A stretch of 64,000 bases of DNA. Source: Trifolium pratense. Lineage: Eukaryota; Streptophyta; Magnoliopsida; Fabales; Fabaceae. This document shows, one piece after another, positions 26,703 through 37,786 of the stretch; positions within the stretch are counted from its first letter, which is position 1, and each line of letters begins with the position of its first letter. The notes beneath the pieces were generated by a model. The model saw nothing but the letters and a program-made list of their open reading frames with translations. It ran no database searches and was not told the origin of the DNA. The DNA is taken from NCBI RefSeq assembly GCF_020283565.1, contig NC_060059.1, positions 29,337,838 to 29,401,837 on the forward strand, read 5' to 3'. Made by a program: the position numbers and the translations under genes.

Positions 26703-26732
26703 GGTGGAATGCTGTATAGTATACTCAACTCT

Positions 26733-26797
26733 GTTCTCTTCTTCTTCTTCTTCTTCTTCTAGAGAGAGAGAATTTGTGTTCTCTTCTCTTTAGAGAG
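26733..26797. repeat. Pyrimidine-rich leader of the ABC1K gene
   Basis: (TTC)n followed by (GA)n tracts lie 30-95 bp upstream of the ABC1K ATG. On the coding strand this is a CT- then GAA-rich leader typical of plant 5'UTR or core promoter regions. A functional role is inference. Confidence 0.5.
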
Positions 26798-27560
26798 AGA
26801 GATATTTGAGGGGAGTGGTAGTTGTAAAGAAGTGTGGAAGAAGTTGTTTGTGCGGTTCGAATTGTGACGACAAGGTGAAGTGCTGAAAGTGTGTACCGGT
26901 GCTTCAGTTTCAGCCAGTAACAGCTATTTCTCCATAATCATTTTGTTTTTATTTCTTTATATATTTATTATTTAGGGGGAAAAAATTGGCCAACAAAAAC
27001 ATTTTTTTTATTAATTAAAATCTGTTTGATAGGCAAAAAATAAAATAAAGATTGAATAACACAATTTCAGTAACATTATATTTTTATTATATTGTGTTTA
27101 ATTTTAAAATTGTTCTTATGGTTGAACAAACTGGAATTTTTATTTTTTATTGAACTATTTTACAATTTTTTGCCGTAGGTATAAATTGACTAAAATATCA
27201 AAATAATATTTTTTTTCTATCAAACATATAAAATGATTTAAGTGTGATTGAAGTATTATGTGATCATTTATCATGTTTTATTTTCTATTATTTTAAAAAA
27301 AATATCTTATAGTGTTCTTAATTTAAAAAAGATACATAAGTCTTTCTCTAACTTCTCATTCAAAAATGAATTCGCAAATGAAGTCCTAAATTATACGGTT
27401 GGACTTTTGCTACTTGAACTAGCACTTCAATAAGTTTATATTCCGATGAGGATAATGAGGAAGCTTGGTTAGTTCTTTGATGTTTCTTTTTTTTTTTTTG
27501 GTTTGCTTTTTCTTGCTTTTTTTTTGTTTTTTTTTGCTTGAGAAGGTTTGGGTTTATACC

Positions 27561-27813
27561 TAGGGCTGTAAAAAGGGCCTTAAGGGGTCGGCTCTTTAAG
27601 GGGCGGACCCACTTATTCCTGATTATTAATTTTATTTAAATTTTAAACAATTTTTCTAGTGTCGTGAACTTATTCTCTTTTTCTTCAATCAGCACTGTCC
27701 ACGATCGGCACCCTAAAAAAACTGTGTTTAAAATTTAAATAAAATTAATAATCAGGAATAAGTGGGTCCGCCCCTTAAAGGGCCGGCCCCTTAAGGCCCT
27801 TTTTACAGCTCTA
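27561..27813. mobile_element. hAT-type foldback MITE, TSD TTTATACC
   Basis: Nearly the whole 253 bp is an inverted repeat. The left arm begins TAGGGCTGTAAAAAGGGCC and the right arm ends with its inverse, GGCCCTTTTTACAGCTCTA. Each arm is about 90 bp around a central spacer of roughly 70 bp. A perfect 8-bp target duplication TTTATACC flanks it at 27553-27560 and 27814-27821. Eight-bp duplications and a TAGGG-type end identify the hAT superfamily. No coding capacity, so movement would need a transposase from elsewhere. Confidence 0.9.
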
Positions 27814-27842
27814 TTTATACCCCTTCTTTTCTTGTATCTTTC

Positions 27843-27845
<3 letters not shown>

Positions 27846-27928
<83 letters not shown>
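27846..27928. repeat. (AT)n microsatellite
   Basis: About 41 uninterrupted AT units begin 33 bp after the hAT foldback element. A shorter run occurs at about 28194-28219. Open frames across it (poly Tyr-Ile) are artefacts. Confidence 0.95.
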
Positions 27929-27930
<2 letters not shown>

Positions 27931-28188
27931 AGAGCGTTGCAAATGGTTCGCCATTTGCACCTCATTTGCTTAAAAAAAAGAAAGTTATATTCAAGTTTAA
28001 TTGCACTTTTTATCTCTATTTTAATAGTTCCTTCTTTAAAAATTGAATTTTTTAATTCATTGAATATACATTTGTTAAAATTTTAGTCTCAATCCAAAAA
28101 AAATAATTTGCTTAAATTTAAGTTCAATTTACTTTTAATTAAAATTAATATTAATATTCAACTTGCTTTAATATAAATATATTTAGGC

Positions 28189-28219
<31 letters not shown>

Positions 28220-28750
28220 TTCTTCTCTCTTGTAACAAAAAAAAGACATATATTATTTTACATTGAACTCATTTTTAACAAAAACCAATTTTACAAATTT
28301 AATTTATTGGAAACTAAATTTTGTCCTTTTAACACTTTTACTCTTTTCTCAACACTCAAATACGTAAAGGGTACATTAGGACAATGACTTGTTTGGTAGG
28401 TGATTGTGTATCCAGTATCCACGTACATGTACATTTGGCATGCCAATATATAAGGCCACACGATATTTGTTGGTCTAGGATTCACATTGTTTGTTATCTA
28501 GATTTTTTTTTTGTTGACAACTTGTTTCTTTAAGCAAACTTAAAATAATAATACGTGCATTACGTTAGCTTTAAACTATCATAGCTGGTAGTCTAATCCT
28601 TTATTTTATTTGAACCTTGTTTGACTTGTGTATTTGTTTTATTGTATGATGATCTTGTAAACTCTTGTAGTCTATCCCGGTACGCCTTGTGCTAGGAAGA
28701 TTGATTTAGTTAATATATCTCATTTTAGCTTGTTCAAAAAAAAAAAAAAA

Positions 28751-28751
<1 letters not shown>

Positions 28752-28789
<38 letters not shown>
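28752..28789. repeat. (AAT)n microsatellite after an A-run
   Basis: A run of A followed by about 12 AAT units. This A-rich tail may mark the end of an old retroposed sequence, but no body is recognised. The rest of 27930-29346 holds no gene that can be supported. Confidence 0.85.
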
Positions 28790-28790
<1 letters not shown>

Positions 28791-29346
28791 GTTTTGGTAA
28801 CGAGTGTCTCGGAGCACTCTTTGAAGATTCAATTTTAAGAAATTTTTTATTCAAAAAATTATACACTACAATTTTCAATGTGCTGACTTTATGCATTTCC
28901 GTAAAAATTCTATAAAAAAACTTACTATCTAAAGTCTTAAAGAGTGTCGTAGGACACTCGTTAGCATTCACCTGATAATAATCCATATCAGAGAAAGCTA
29001 ATATGTGTCGATGTACGCTTAATTTAATATAAAAAAATTTAAAGCCGTGCATACAACTTAGAAGTTAAAATATTGTTTTTCTTAATGGTAAACTTCCTGT
29101 ACTTTTGTACTAACAAGACTGTAATTTTTTTTTCGGACGTAAGTTGAGCAAATCATAAGCAATTCCTTTTATTCAAAATAAAAGAGCAAATAAAAAAGTG
29201 AATGGTTATGAAGGAGAATTGAATGCCAATGTGAACCTCAGAAAACAAATAATGTGCTAGTAATTCTCACATGTTGAACAAGGGAATAATAAGGGTTTTT
29301 ACTGAAAACTCAAGTATCGACCTCTAATTAAACATAACAAACAACA

Positions 29347-30534
29347 CTAATTAAAAAACAAATCAAAACACTCATCAACCCACTGAAAAGGTGGAGCAAC
29401 CCATATAGGAGGTACCATACCCTTGAAGTAAGGTTTGTAAGGACAATGAACACCAAAGCTCCTATGTTTCACATTATAGATTCCCAAATCAAAAGGACCA
29501 TTGGGATAAGGATCTGGTTCATCGTCATAATAATTATCAGAATAGTAAATTGAATCTTTTTGTAGATAACCTGAGAAATATGAAGCCGATAGAGTTATTG
29601 AATCATTGTCGCCCACAAATAAAATGTTATCTCCCAAACTCTCAAGTTCAACCAAATGCGTAACCTTCTCACCTTTGTCATCCAATTCCAACTTAAATAC
29701 AAGTATACTTTCAGTACCTTTATTGTAAAAGATATCATCGCCATCGGTGTCCTCTCTAATTATAAACCTTCTCACCATCCACAACTCTCCCTCCAACGAT
29801 TTCACTAGATAAGTTAGTGGGGAATAAGTTTCATCGTAGCTTCCTTGTAAAGCAACATTTGGAATTTTCCTTTCCATGCCAGAAGGGTCACTTGAATAAC
29901 ATAAATCAAAGGAAACAATAGTTTTCCAACGATTTACAGCATACACCAAACCTTTGTAGAATGTAACATCAATGAAACCAAAATGGTTGGTGTCTTGTAT
30001 GTATGTCCAAAACTCTTGTCCGGCTTTTATGAAAGCAAGAAGACCACGAATAGAGTAAATTACTGCAACCACATAATCATTTGGACTTGTTATCGGATCA
30101 TCTGACAAAGTAACCTTATGCACATTGAATTCATAATTGTTATATGACCAATGACAATGAATGCGCGGCAAACTAATAGGAGCTACATCCTTAAAGGGAT
30201 TCACCCAAGTTATGACATAGTTTTCATCTACCGTCGCAAGCCAGCCATGACTCGAGCCACAACATCGTTTTTTGTAAAGCATTGTCAATTGAAATGGGTA
30301 CACTCGGTTTCCTAGTACGCTATACAGACCTCTCTTCTCGGGACTCTCTGTAGGAATCATTAGCATAGGCAATATATTGCTCCTAAATTGGTGGTTGTTT
30401 TGATGGTTAAGCTTTGCAACTGAGTACCAATTCTTGCAGACGCAACCAAACCAAATTTGATAAATTGGTTCCATTAATTTCTCAAGAATCGTGTTGAGAG
30501 CAAGTGAATCCAAGTTAGCCCAATCTTTCTCCAT
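29347..30534 (-). CDS. F-box protein with DUF295 domain (395 aa)
   Basis: Single coding exon. The start is ATG 30532-30534 (MEKDWANLDSLALNTILEKL), since the in-frame codons upstream of it are non-ATG. Residues 1-50 form a degenerate F-box (LDSLALNTILEKL...GCVCKNWYSVAK), the Skp1-binding segment of SCF ubiquitin ligases. From about residue 85 the plant DUF295 pattern follows: CCGSSHGWLATVDE, ITWVNPFKDVAPISLP, then FIDVTFYKGLVYAVN and LVKSLEGELWMVRR, ending with FGVHCPYKPYFKG and PPIWVAPPFQW. This matches the large, fast-evolving F-box/DUF295 family whose substrates are mostly unknown. A likely acceptor (TTGCAG|GACTAAC) at about 30570 suggests an intron in the 5'UTR. The frame is intact. Function beyond substrate-adaptor role is not known. 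Confidence 0.9.
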   Translation of the reverse strand: MEKDWANLDSLALNTILEKLMEPIYQIWFGCVCKNWYSVAKLNHQNNHQFRSNILPMLMIPTESPEKRGLYSVLGNRVYPFQLTMLYKKRCCGSSHGWLATVDENYVITWVNPFKDVAPISLPRIHCHWSYNNYEFNVHKVTLSDDPITSPNDYVVAVIYSIRGLLAFIKAGQEFWTYIQDTNHFGFIDVTFYKGLVYAVNRWKTIVSFDLCYSSDPSGMERKIPNVALQGSYDETYSPLTYLVKSLEGELWMVRRFIIREDTDGDDIFYNKGTESILVFKLELDDKGEKVTHLVELESLGDNILFVGDNDSITLSASYFSGYLQKDSIYYSDNYYDDEPDPYPNGPFDLGIYNVKHRSFGVHCPYKPYFKGMVPPIWVAPPFQWVDECFDLFFN

Positions 30535-31296
30535 GGCTATGCTTCTTTTCAACCAAAAATACTACTTCTTGAAGTTAGTCCTGCAACAAAATCTGTTATT
30601 AAAAAGATAAGGAAAGTATTTTTAATAATCAATCCGTCCAAAAAGACTAATCAACCAACAAAAAATTCAAATAATGATCTGCCTTTTCATTTCTCCTTCA
30701 CCAAATTCAACATCTAATCCAATCATGAATAATGAATTTCTATACTTTGATGGTATTTTTAAGTTTAAATACATGATTTGAGACCCTTCTCAACATATTG
30801 AGAAACTAATATATGGAAGGATTTAGCAAAGTAACAATTTCTACTTATTAGCCATTGTTTAAATGGAGGCGTTATTATAGCGTCATATGCAATTTGAATC
30901 AATGCAATTATGTAAACAATCTACTTCAGTACTAATCACATATTGAAAACAACATAAAATCAAATACAGCTATCAATAATAGAACCGATGTATAAAAATA
31001 TGCACTGCAAAAAATAGAAATGAACTTGGGAATACTGAAATCAAACTGAAGAAGAACACTAGAATGGAAATGAAGAAGAATACTAAATGAGAAGAGATGA
31101 AACCTGTAGTATGGTGCGAGGATATGAAATTGCAGGAAACGATATAGAAATTACATATTGAAGCATAAGAGAAATTTGGCAACTGCAAGGAGTAAATGAA
31201 ATGATAAATGAGGACTGGATCAGATCCTTTTAATAGGTTTTGAGCGCATAACCAATGCCTATATGTTAGGAGAATGCTCAAACTTTAAATGCTGCA

Positions 31297-31713
31297 ATGA
31301 AAAGGGAGGTCATTTCAAACTTGGATTCAACTCGTGACTCTCCAAAGGTGAACAACACAAAAGGTATCACGATCATGAGAGACAGTATGGAACAGGAACC
31401 TCATTGTTTTGAAGTTCCGGTAAAGGAAGAGAGATTGACCAGGCTACGAGCGAGCTTTGTTGGTTTCCTGGTTGAAGCAAAGGAGGAAGTGTTTCAGAAG
31501 CTCTTATCATGGAAAGAGTATGACTTGGTGAAGGAAACCTTTATAGGGGCCGGAAAGGTTGCCTTACTTCTCACGCCTTCCTTCTCACTAATAGGGGCCA
31601 GAATCATGATGTTATTACAAAGTGAGAAGGAAGGCGTGATCAAGGAGGTAGTGGCTCTGAAGGCAACCTTGAATGATATCTTATACTGTTTTGTTATTTT
31701 CATCATATATTAA
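31297..31713 (+). pseudogene. DUF4283-like retroelement fragment (tentative)
   Basis: An open frame of 138 codons reads EERLTRLRASFVGFLVEAKE and, later, GARIMMLLQSEKEGVIKEVV. These pieces resemble the DUF4283 domain found upstream of plant LINE reverse transcriptases (R-L-x-x-x-x-V-G-x-L ... L-L-x-S-x-x-E-G-x-I-x-x-x-V). The middle has been altered by an inverted duplication: 31571-31589 and 31621-31639 are perfect 19-bp inverted copies, with an outer 11-bp pair at 31555-31565 and 31660-31670. The frame ends soon afterwards with no zinc knuckle. RNase H-like LINE remains follow about 600 bp downstream. The family call is tentative; an unrelated orphan frame cannot be excluded. Confidence 0.4.
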
Positions 31714-32309
31714 TTAGTGTATTCCCACATAAAATTAATGAATGTCTTATCCATGATTGTCCAATTCAATCACGACTTTTCTTGATCTACCACCGTTGAA
31801 ATCGTTAATTAGCTTTTGCCACGACAATAGTCAAAACACCGATTACATATGATATTAATAACATGATTGAAACAAAAATCAATATTAATGAATGTCATTA
31901 TTCAATTAAAAGATTTATATGTATATGCTTACATAGTAAATATGATTACTAACATGTTAGATAGTTGGTATTTGTAATCAATATTCACCACCAAATATAA
32001 ATCAATAGTCCAAAAGATGATTTAGACTTCTGATCGATTTTAGAATTTGTGTAGTTGCCAAACTGAAAAAATTCGGAGTAATCAGTACTGTAATTTTTTG
32101 TTCTTAAACTTGCCAATGCTGCTTCCCTTCATGTTCTACATGTGATTTGGTTAGCATGACATGGCATACGGTTTAATAACGCAAGAATCTCAGCTTCCGC
32201 AGCAAAGATTAAAGTCCTCGCCGCAATTCAGCTGAGCGTGAATCTGATGACAGGCTTTCCGAACGCCGAAGAACAGCAAATTCTGCAACTGCTGGCAGTC
32301 ACGCCCAAC

Positions 32310-32680
32310 TGTAGCTCCCTCTGCAGCAATGAAAATGGTGTTGTGGTGCACTCCAAGCATTGGCTGGATGAAGGTAAACACAGATGGCTCGGTTAATAGT
32401 AATTCTACAGCGTGTGGGAGACTGTTTCGTGATTACTTGGCAAATTTTCGGGGTGGATATGCACAAAAAATCAGCTTGCGGAAATTATTGCATTGATTCT
32501 TGCCATGGAGTAATTGGCTCATAGAAAGAATTGGTATTATCTTTGGTTAGAAAGCCATTCATTAAACGCGCTATGCGCCTTTGAGGATATGAATATTGTT
32601 ACGTGAGATTTACGAAATAGATGGTCGAATTGCTTACACCTTGGTCTTACTTTATATCTAAACGCTCTTAATTTATAAAA
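32310..32680 (+). pseudogene. LINE RNase H domain remnant
   Basis: The plus strand reads APSAAMKMVLWCTPSIG then WMKVNTDGSVNSNSTACG, RLFRDYLANFRGGYAQKIS. W-x-K-x-N-T-D-G-S...A-x-G-G-x-x-R-D is the opening of the RNase H domain that ends plant LINE polyproteins. Later pieces in shifted frames give ILAMEx and LRNRWSNCLHLGL, but several stops and frameshifts intervene. This is a dead fragment, possibly from the same insertion as the DUF4283-like piece upstream. Confidence 0.7.
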
Positions 32681-32782
32681 TAAAATAAAAAAATCAACAA
32701 TAAGGGGGTTGTGTCAAAAAATTAACAATAAGGGGGTCGATTTGTACCTTTTGTAATAAACGATTTGTTAAAAACAGATGAA

Positions 32783-32880
32783 AATAAAGCCACTAGGTTT
32801 GGTTTAGTGGCGAGAAATTTGGGTAGTATGCAGGAGGTCTTAGGTTCGATCATCTCTGGCTTCATCTTAACAAAAAAAAT
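32783..32880 (+). mobile_element. tRNA-derived SINE-like repeat
   Basis: TGGTTTAGTGGCGAGAAATT resembles an A box and TTAGGTTCGATCATC a B box about 35 bp further on. The unit ends in CTTAACAAAAAAAATG, an A-rich tail. It does not fold as a tRNA. Confidence 0.5.
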
Positions 32881-33669
32881 GAAAATAATAAAAACATGAA
32901 AAATAAAATAAATGATTTTATCTTTCGTTCATATATAATAATACCTACATATATATAAAAACAGTGGCACCTAATTCATACACACAACTAGGGGTTGAGA
33001 GAGATAACCTTAACAAAGCAAATACGTATTCAAAAATAAAATGAAGGTGCTGTGCTGCTACATACTATTGGAGAAAGGAACAAAATAAAATCAACATGAA
33101 ATAACAACGAATGAATAAAAAAATTAAAATAAAAAGTACAGATTGAGGTAAAGGTTTACCTGGTTTTCTCCTCCTTCTTTCAACTTCTAATGGTCTTCTT
33201 GATCTTTTCTTAACCTCATTCACCAAAAAGAAAAGGTATTTTTCTCACCTAATTCCTCTACGTTATTTTTTTTTTTTTGTCTCCAAGGAGGGTAATTAAT
33301 TATAGATTTCAAGGTGCCATCTGCCAAGGATATGAAAGGTAGAAAAGAATAAAAAGGCAGAAATTGATCCACAATTAAAACTAATTGACAACATTTATCT
33401 TGAAATTGTTTTTTTCCTTTTTGGTTTATTTCATTCATATAATTGGCTAATTAATTAGTTAGAGTTTTCAAATTTTTGTCAACATAGAGGCGCAGCTTCA
33501 CCACTTTTTTTTTTTTTTTTTGCATTCTAAAGCCCATTTTTGGGACTGTGATCCAAAGTCTTACAATTTATTGTACTGAAATTGGATTAAAAAAAATACT
33601 TTTGTGATAGTTGCTATTTGCACTTTTACATTGTTCAGAATCTCGTGTTCCTTCTATCCATTGAAATGT

Positions 33670-33785
33670 TTTTTGGTAGGGGTTTAAAATTTCACTTTAA
33701 AATAAATAAGGAAAGTGTGCGGGGTTTGAACCCCGACTTTGCATATCTCTACTAATGAGCTATGTTCACTAAGACAATCTAGTTT
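33670..33785 (-). mobile_element. tRNA-derived SINE-like repeat
   Basis: On the minus strand ATAGCTCATTAGTAGAG (A-box-like) is followed by GGGGTTCAAACCCCGC (B box with flanking stem). The same family occurs at 34430-34530. The CCCACTT-type tail region is AT-rich and ends without a coding sequence. It lacks an acceptor stem, so it is not a tRNA gene. Confidence 0.55.
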
Positions 33786-34138
33786 GTTTTTAATTCAATA
33801 TGTTTATTGATAAAATGTTGACATATAAATCTAAACCAAGCATCTAATAAGATAAAAATTAAACAAGTCTCACCGCGATAACAAAAATTATATGTTGCAC
33901 TAAGACAGACAAAATCATAAACAAAAATAGGAAGACAAACCGGATTTACTTGGAAACTATTTATTTAAATTAAAACATATGAAAGATGAGTGATTTCAAA
34001 GTAAAAAGTGATCCAAATCACTTCATTTCTGATGAATGAATATGAAAGTTAAATCTTAGAAAATAAAATTAGGCAAAGCATAAAACAGTACATTTTATTT
34101 CTCTTGGGATTTGTACAAACCCCAATTACCGAAAGCTA

Positions 34139-34263
34139 CTCCCTCCGTCCCAAAATATAAGGAAAAATTTGTCAAACAAAATTGATGTATTTAGTCCAAA
34201 TTTTTAACAAAATAGATCAACTTTCACTGGCCAATTTTCTCTTATATTTTAGGACAGAGGGAA
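34139..34263. mobile_element. Stowaway MITE, TA target duplication
   Basis: The left end CTCCCTCCGTCCCAAAATAT and the right end TTATATTTTAGGACAGAGGG with AA are inverted copies of the Stowaway (Tc1/mariner) terminus. TA dinucleotides flank both sides. Length is 125 bp, non-coding. Confidence 0.85.
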
Positions 34264-34429
34264 TACATTACATTCCATTGTTATAAAGTAGTATTTGTTT
34301 TTAGTGTTAATCTAGTCTGTTTTTAATTATATGTTATTTTTTTGACGAACTTAATTATGTTGGTTAATGTTTATATGTCAATTTAAATCAAACAAATATT
34401 ACAATAAAATGAATAATAAAACATCTCAG

Positions 34430-34530
34430 CAAACCAACAAACAAAATAAGTGGAGTGTTCGGGATTTGAACCCCGACTCTTGCACATATAGTGCAATGTC
34501 TTAACCAATTGAGTAAAGCTTGTGGGGACC
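34430..34530 (-). mobile_element. tRNA-derived SINE-like repeat
   Basis: On the minus strand TTTACTCAATTGGTTAAGAC (A box) and TCGGGGTTCAAATCCCGA (B box) are spaced as in a tRNA, but the remaining cloverleaf is missing. The sequence is clearly related to the copy at 33670-33785. Confidence 0.6.
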
Positions 34531-34921
34531 GACAAACCACTTATTTATTTTGATTAAAAGATGTAAATAAAAGATGCGGATGAGATTTTTCTTTTGTTTT
34601 TCGCAAAAGAGGAGCAGGAGGAAACCCTCTATAATCTAAATAGATTTAAATAAAAGAAAAATACAAAATAGTGAATAATAGAGGAATATAAACTTGACTC
34701 AATCATATCACATCAACATGTAATGTAGAAAACAAAAACAACTAAAACATATATTACATAACAACCCATGGATATTACGGTCCAATTGCAATAAAAATGG
34801 TCTAAAACAAACAGAGACAAACACACACGCGCGCACACACACCGGACCCTAACCAACGAACCCGTGTCCGTGGCATAAGAGCACATTTTTTTTTCTGAAA
34901 TTGCACAAACCCCAATTACCA

Positions 34922-35422
34922 TTACATCCCATTGGAATGAAGTGAAGTTGCAATCTCTTGTTCCATTTTGTGAGCCATAAGTTGAAGGGCAATACGGTAC
35001 TTACTCACCAAATCCTCAAACTCCAAATCTTCAACAGGATCAACACCAAAGAACCATTCAATCATGCACCCATCACCATCATCACTAATTACCCTCATCA
35101 TTGACTCATAAGACTTAAACCCAATATTACAATCCACAATCTCGTACTTGAGACTCAAGTCAACATCATCAACGGCTACCAATCTCTCCTTTGACCAGCT
35201 CACTTCTTGGGAGCCGTCAGATGGGAGAGAGAATCCCGCACAGTATCTTATGCAGCCTGGCTCACCGTTAGATCCGTGGATCCCGTAACACGTGGCGAGA
35301 TTAGGGAAACGTTTGTGGAGATTGAAAAAATCTTTGATGAGTGACCATGCTTGTTGTTTGGTGATGTTTGTGAGTTTGGTTGAAACCTTGCCTTCCCATC
35401 TTTCAACCATGTTTTGCTCCAT
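34922..35422 (-). CDS. Bet v 1/START-like lipid-binding protein, lachrymatory-factor-synthase-like (166 aa)
   Basis: Single exon, start ATG 35420-35422. The 166 residues fit the polyketide cyclase/START-like (PYR/PYL, MLP, Bet v 1) fold: MVERWEGKVSTKLTNITKQQ at the start, WSLIKDFFNLHKRFPNLATC, then GEPGCIRYCAG, ERLVAVDDVDLSLKYEIVD, GCMIEWFFGVDP, and a long C-terminal helix (LVSKYRIALQLMAHKMEQEI). Plant proteins of this shape are often labelled lachrymatory-factor synthase-like after the onion enzyme, but in most species the ligand and reaction are unknown. There is no signal peptide, so it is probably cytosolic. TATA-like motifs lie on the minus strand about 70-95 bp upstream of the ATG. The frame is intact. 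Exact function is not deducible. Confidence 0.88.
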   Translation of the reverse strand: MEQNMVERWEGKVSTKLTNITKQQAWSLIKDFFNLHKRFPNLATCYGIHGSNGEPGCIRYCAGFSLPSDGSQEVSWSKERLVAVDDVDLSLKYEIVDCNIGFKSYESMMRVISDDGDGCMIEWFFGVDPVEDLEFEDLVSKYRIALQLMAHKMEQEIATSLHSNGM

Positions 35423-35644
35423 TTCTGCTTTGGTAATGCTTTTGTTCTGTTTTGCTTTGTTGCATATAGAAATGCATTATCAAATTCACAATCCATATAG
35501 TTTGTTGCATATAAGGTAAAACATGACACGTTCTTCACATAGTTTTTTTGTCTTTTTCTAAACCACCCCTCAATGATTTAGAATTATTTACCCACCAACT
35601 AATAAGAACAATTCATACGCATGTAAAATAAAAGTTGGTTATCG

Positions 35645-35800
35645 ATCGTTAGTTGGTCCAGTGATGTGGTTGGTACTGAACTTGGTAGAAAGGAACACAG
35701 TTCGATCTCCCACAACTGCGATCGAGAGGGAGTTGGAACCATTTGATGTCAAAACTGACACCCGAACAAGATTATGCGGTCTAGTGGACCGGATACTGAA
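35645..35800 (+). mobile_element. tRNA-derived SINE-like repeat
   Basis: TAGTTGGTCCAGTGATGTGG (A-box region) and CACAGTTCGATCTCCCACAA (B-box region) are followed by a body of the type GATCGAGAGGGAGTTGGAACC, which resembles a common legume SINE family. It lies upstream of the Bet v 1-like gene. Confidence 0.55.
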
Positions 35801-37786
35801 GATGAAAGCAAAAAAAATGATTACAAGTTAGCTACGGGTATCATGTGACTTGTTTGGTAAATACCTCCAAATTATTAAGAGGTAGAGTATATTTCGCCAC
35901 CTAATTTTTTAGGTTAAATATGTTTTGGGTTAATAGATATTTTGTCTCATTCCATTGACTGAATTTTACTTTACTCTTGTAAAAAATGATTCCATGTTTT
36001 AAATCACCAGCCACACATCTTATGATCTTAATATATGACTATGCTTTTTTTTTTATGACATGACATGTTTGTCAATTTTTAAAATTTTATATTTAGTTCT
36101 AAATCTACCTTAATATTTATAATATCTTAATAAATAAAAAATGTTGAGATGGATTTATAACTTTTTAAAATCTCCCTAATATTTGTATTTGACTACTAAT
36201 GGGTAAGTGGATAGCTACATCATCACCTATAACATGTAGACAAACAAAGCGAATCGAAACTGCCAAAGAACTAATTTGTTCAAGGTATAGGCAAATAGTG
36301 CAAGGGGAGGTTAAGGGGAACTCAAAGGACAACAAATCAAAAGGTACTCAGAGAAAAGAACATAAGCCATGTAACACAATCCATAGAAATTCCACGAATC
36401 CACAAGTCTGACGACTGAGCAGTTGTGCGGAACGGAGTTGAGATGGTTAATGTTCGGTATATGCGAACATGGAAACCAAGAGAAACAATGGAGAACAAGT
36501 TTAAAATATAGGAAGCTAGAAAGGCTTTGATATTCAAAGTAAATGAAGAGATGAATTGAGAAAAAAAAAAGTTCATGTAGGGTATCTTCATTGAAATGGA
36601 TGAGGAAGAATGGACTAGTTCCATATTAGTAAAGATTGGACTCAAGAGAAGGTTAATGATCTATTGCTATGACCTTAAACTAACTTAGAGAAGAGAGTAC
36701 AAATCTACATTACAATATTCATTGTCAACATAGTGGACAAATTAACCACAAAGCACTTCACAAGTTATATCTTCAAGGAAAAAATAAAGAGTTGACCAAA
36801 AAAAAAAAGGAAAAAATAAAGCTTGTTTCATGCTTTTCAAGATGTATTCATGCTGCCAATTGTCATTATTGGAAAATTAAGTTTCATATTAAAAAAATAT
36901 TAAAATTTGAAAATAGTTTAAAAATGACACTCCCATCTTATAAGCTGCATCTGTAAGGATCAATTAGGGAGTGTATTAAAAAAAATACTCAAAGTCTTAC
37001 TAAAATTAAATAGGCCTAAAAATATTTTATTAAAGGACACCTCACACATTACAATCAAATTTTGTAACAATGAGTTATCAACAATATAAAAAACTAACTC
37101 TCACAATTTTTTGTCAGACCTTACTTACCTCGCAGTCGAACTCTGAATTACTAGGTCCCCCTTCCCCTGAGAACCAGAGGGTTAACACCAAAAAACAAAA
37201 AACAACACTAACAGTCACAAATCAGACAAAGAATGGTTCCAAAAGTTATAACCTTAATGTAAACAAAAAGATACCATGTTGTCAACAATTGGTCAAGGCT
37301 TGATCAATTCTGTTGCCTACAAACTAACATCTAAAGATAGACAACATATTTCTCACTTCAAAAACATGAATGTTGTATCAAATCCTTCAATGGTTCCAAA
37401 ATTCCTCAACAATTAACTAAACCACTATCCATCATCAATCTAGATTTAGTTCAGATAAGCATAAGAACTTCTCTCTAATGAAGGGAGCAAGTCACTCCAT
37501 GCAACTAATCTTCTCCCTAATCTCCAATCAAACTACAGTCACCGGCATAAAAACAGTCGAATCAAAAAATTCAAAACCACATTAGGCACGCAAAGGATTT
37601 AAGACCTTCCTAACTTCAATTTTAATCTAAAAATTTCACTGCCCATCTAAAACATCCCACAGCAAAAATGGACTAAAAATGAATTTAGAAAAAATCAGAA
37701 TCAAAAGAAAATCAAAATCCTAACTTTTAGCATGCTAAATGCTAAAAGAAATGTTTTAATGCCACTTTTCATTTTATCCATGACTT
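35801..37786. other. Intergenic region, no gene recognised
   Basis: AT-rich DNA between the Bet v 1-like gene and the 3' end of the GATA gene. Open frames of 70-100 codons on both strands lack domain signatures and codon structure. The part nearest 37786 is expected to hold the GATA 3'UTR. Confidence 0.5.

Noticed and set aside
27735..28086. Open frames of Tyr-Ile repeats on both strands
   Set aside because: They are read through an (AT)n microsatellite and have no other coding signal. The same holds at 63030-63241.
33670..34530. tRNA genes, suggested by A/B boxes and GGTTCAAATCCC
   Set aside because: No cloverleaf or acceptor stem forms. Better explained as tRNA-derived SINEs.
36199..37303. 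Several 70-100-codon frames on both strands
   Set aside because: Low-complexity composition, no domains and no splice context. Treated as chance frames.
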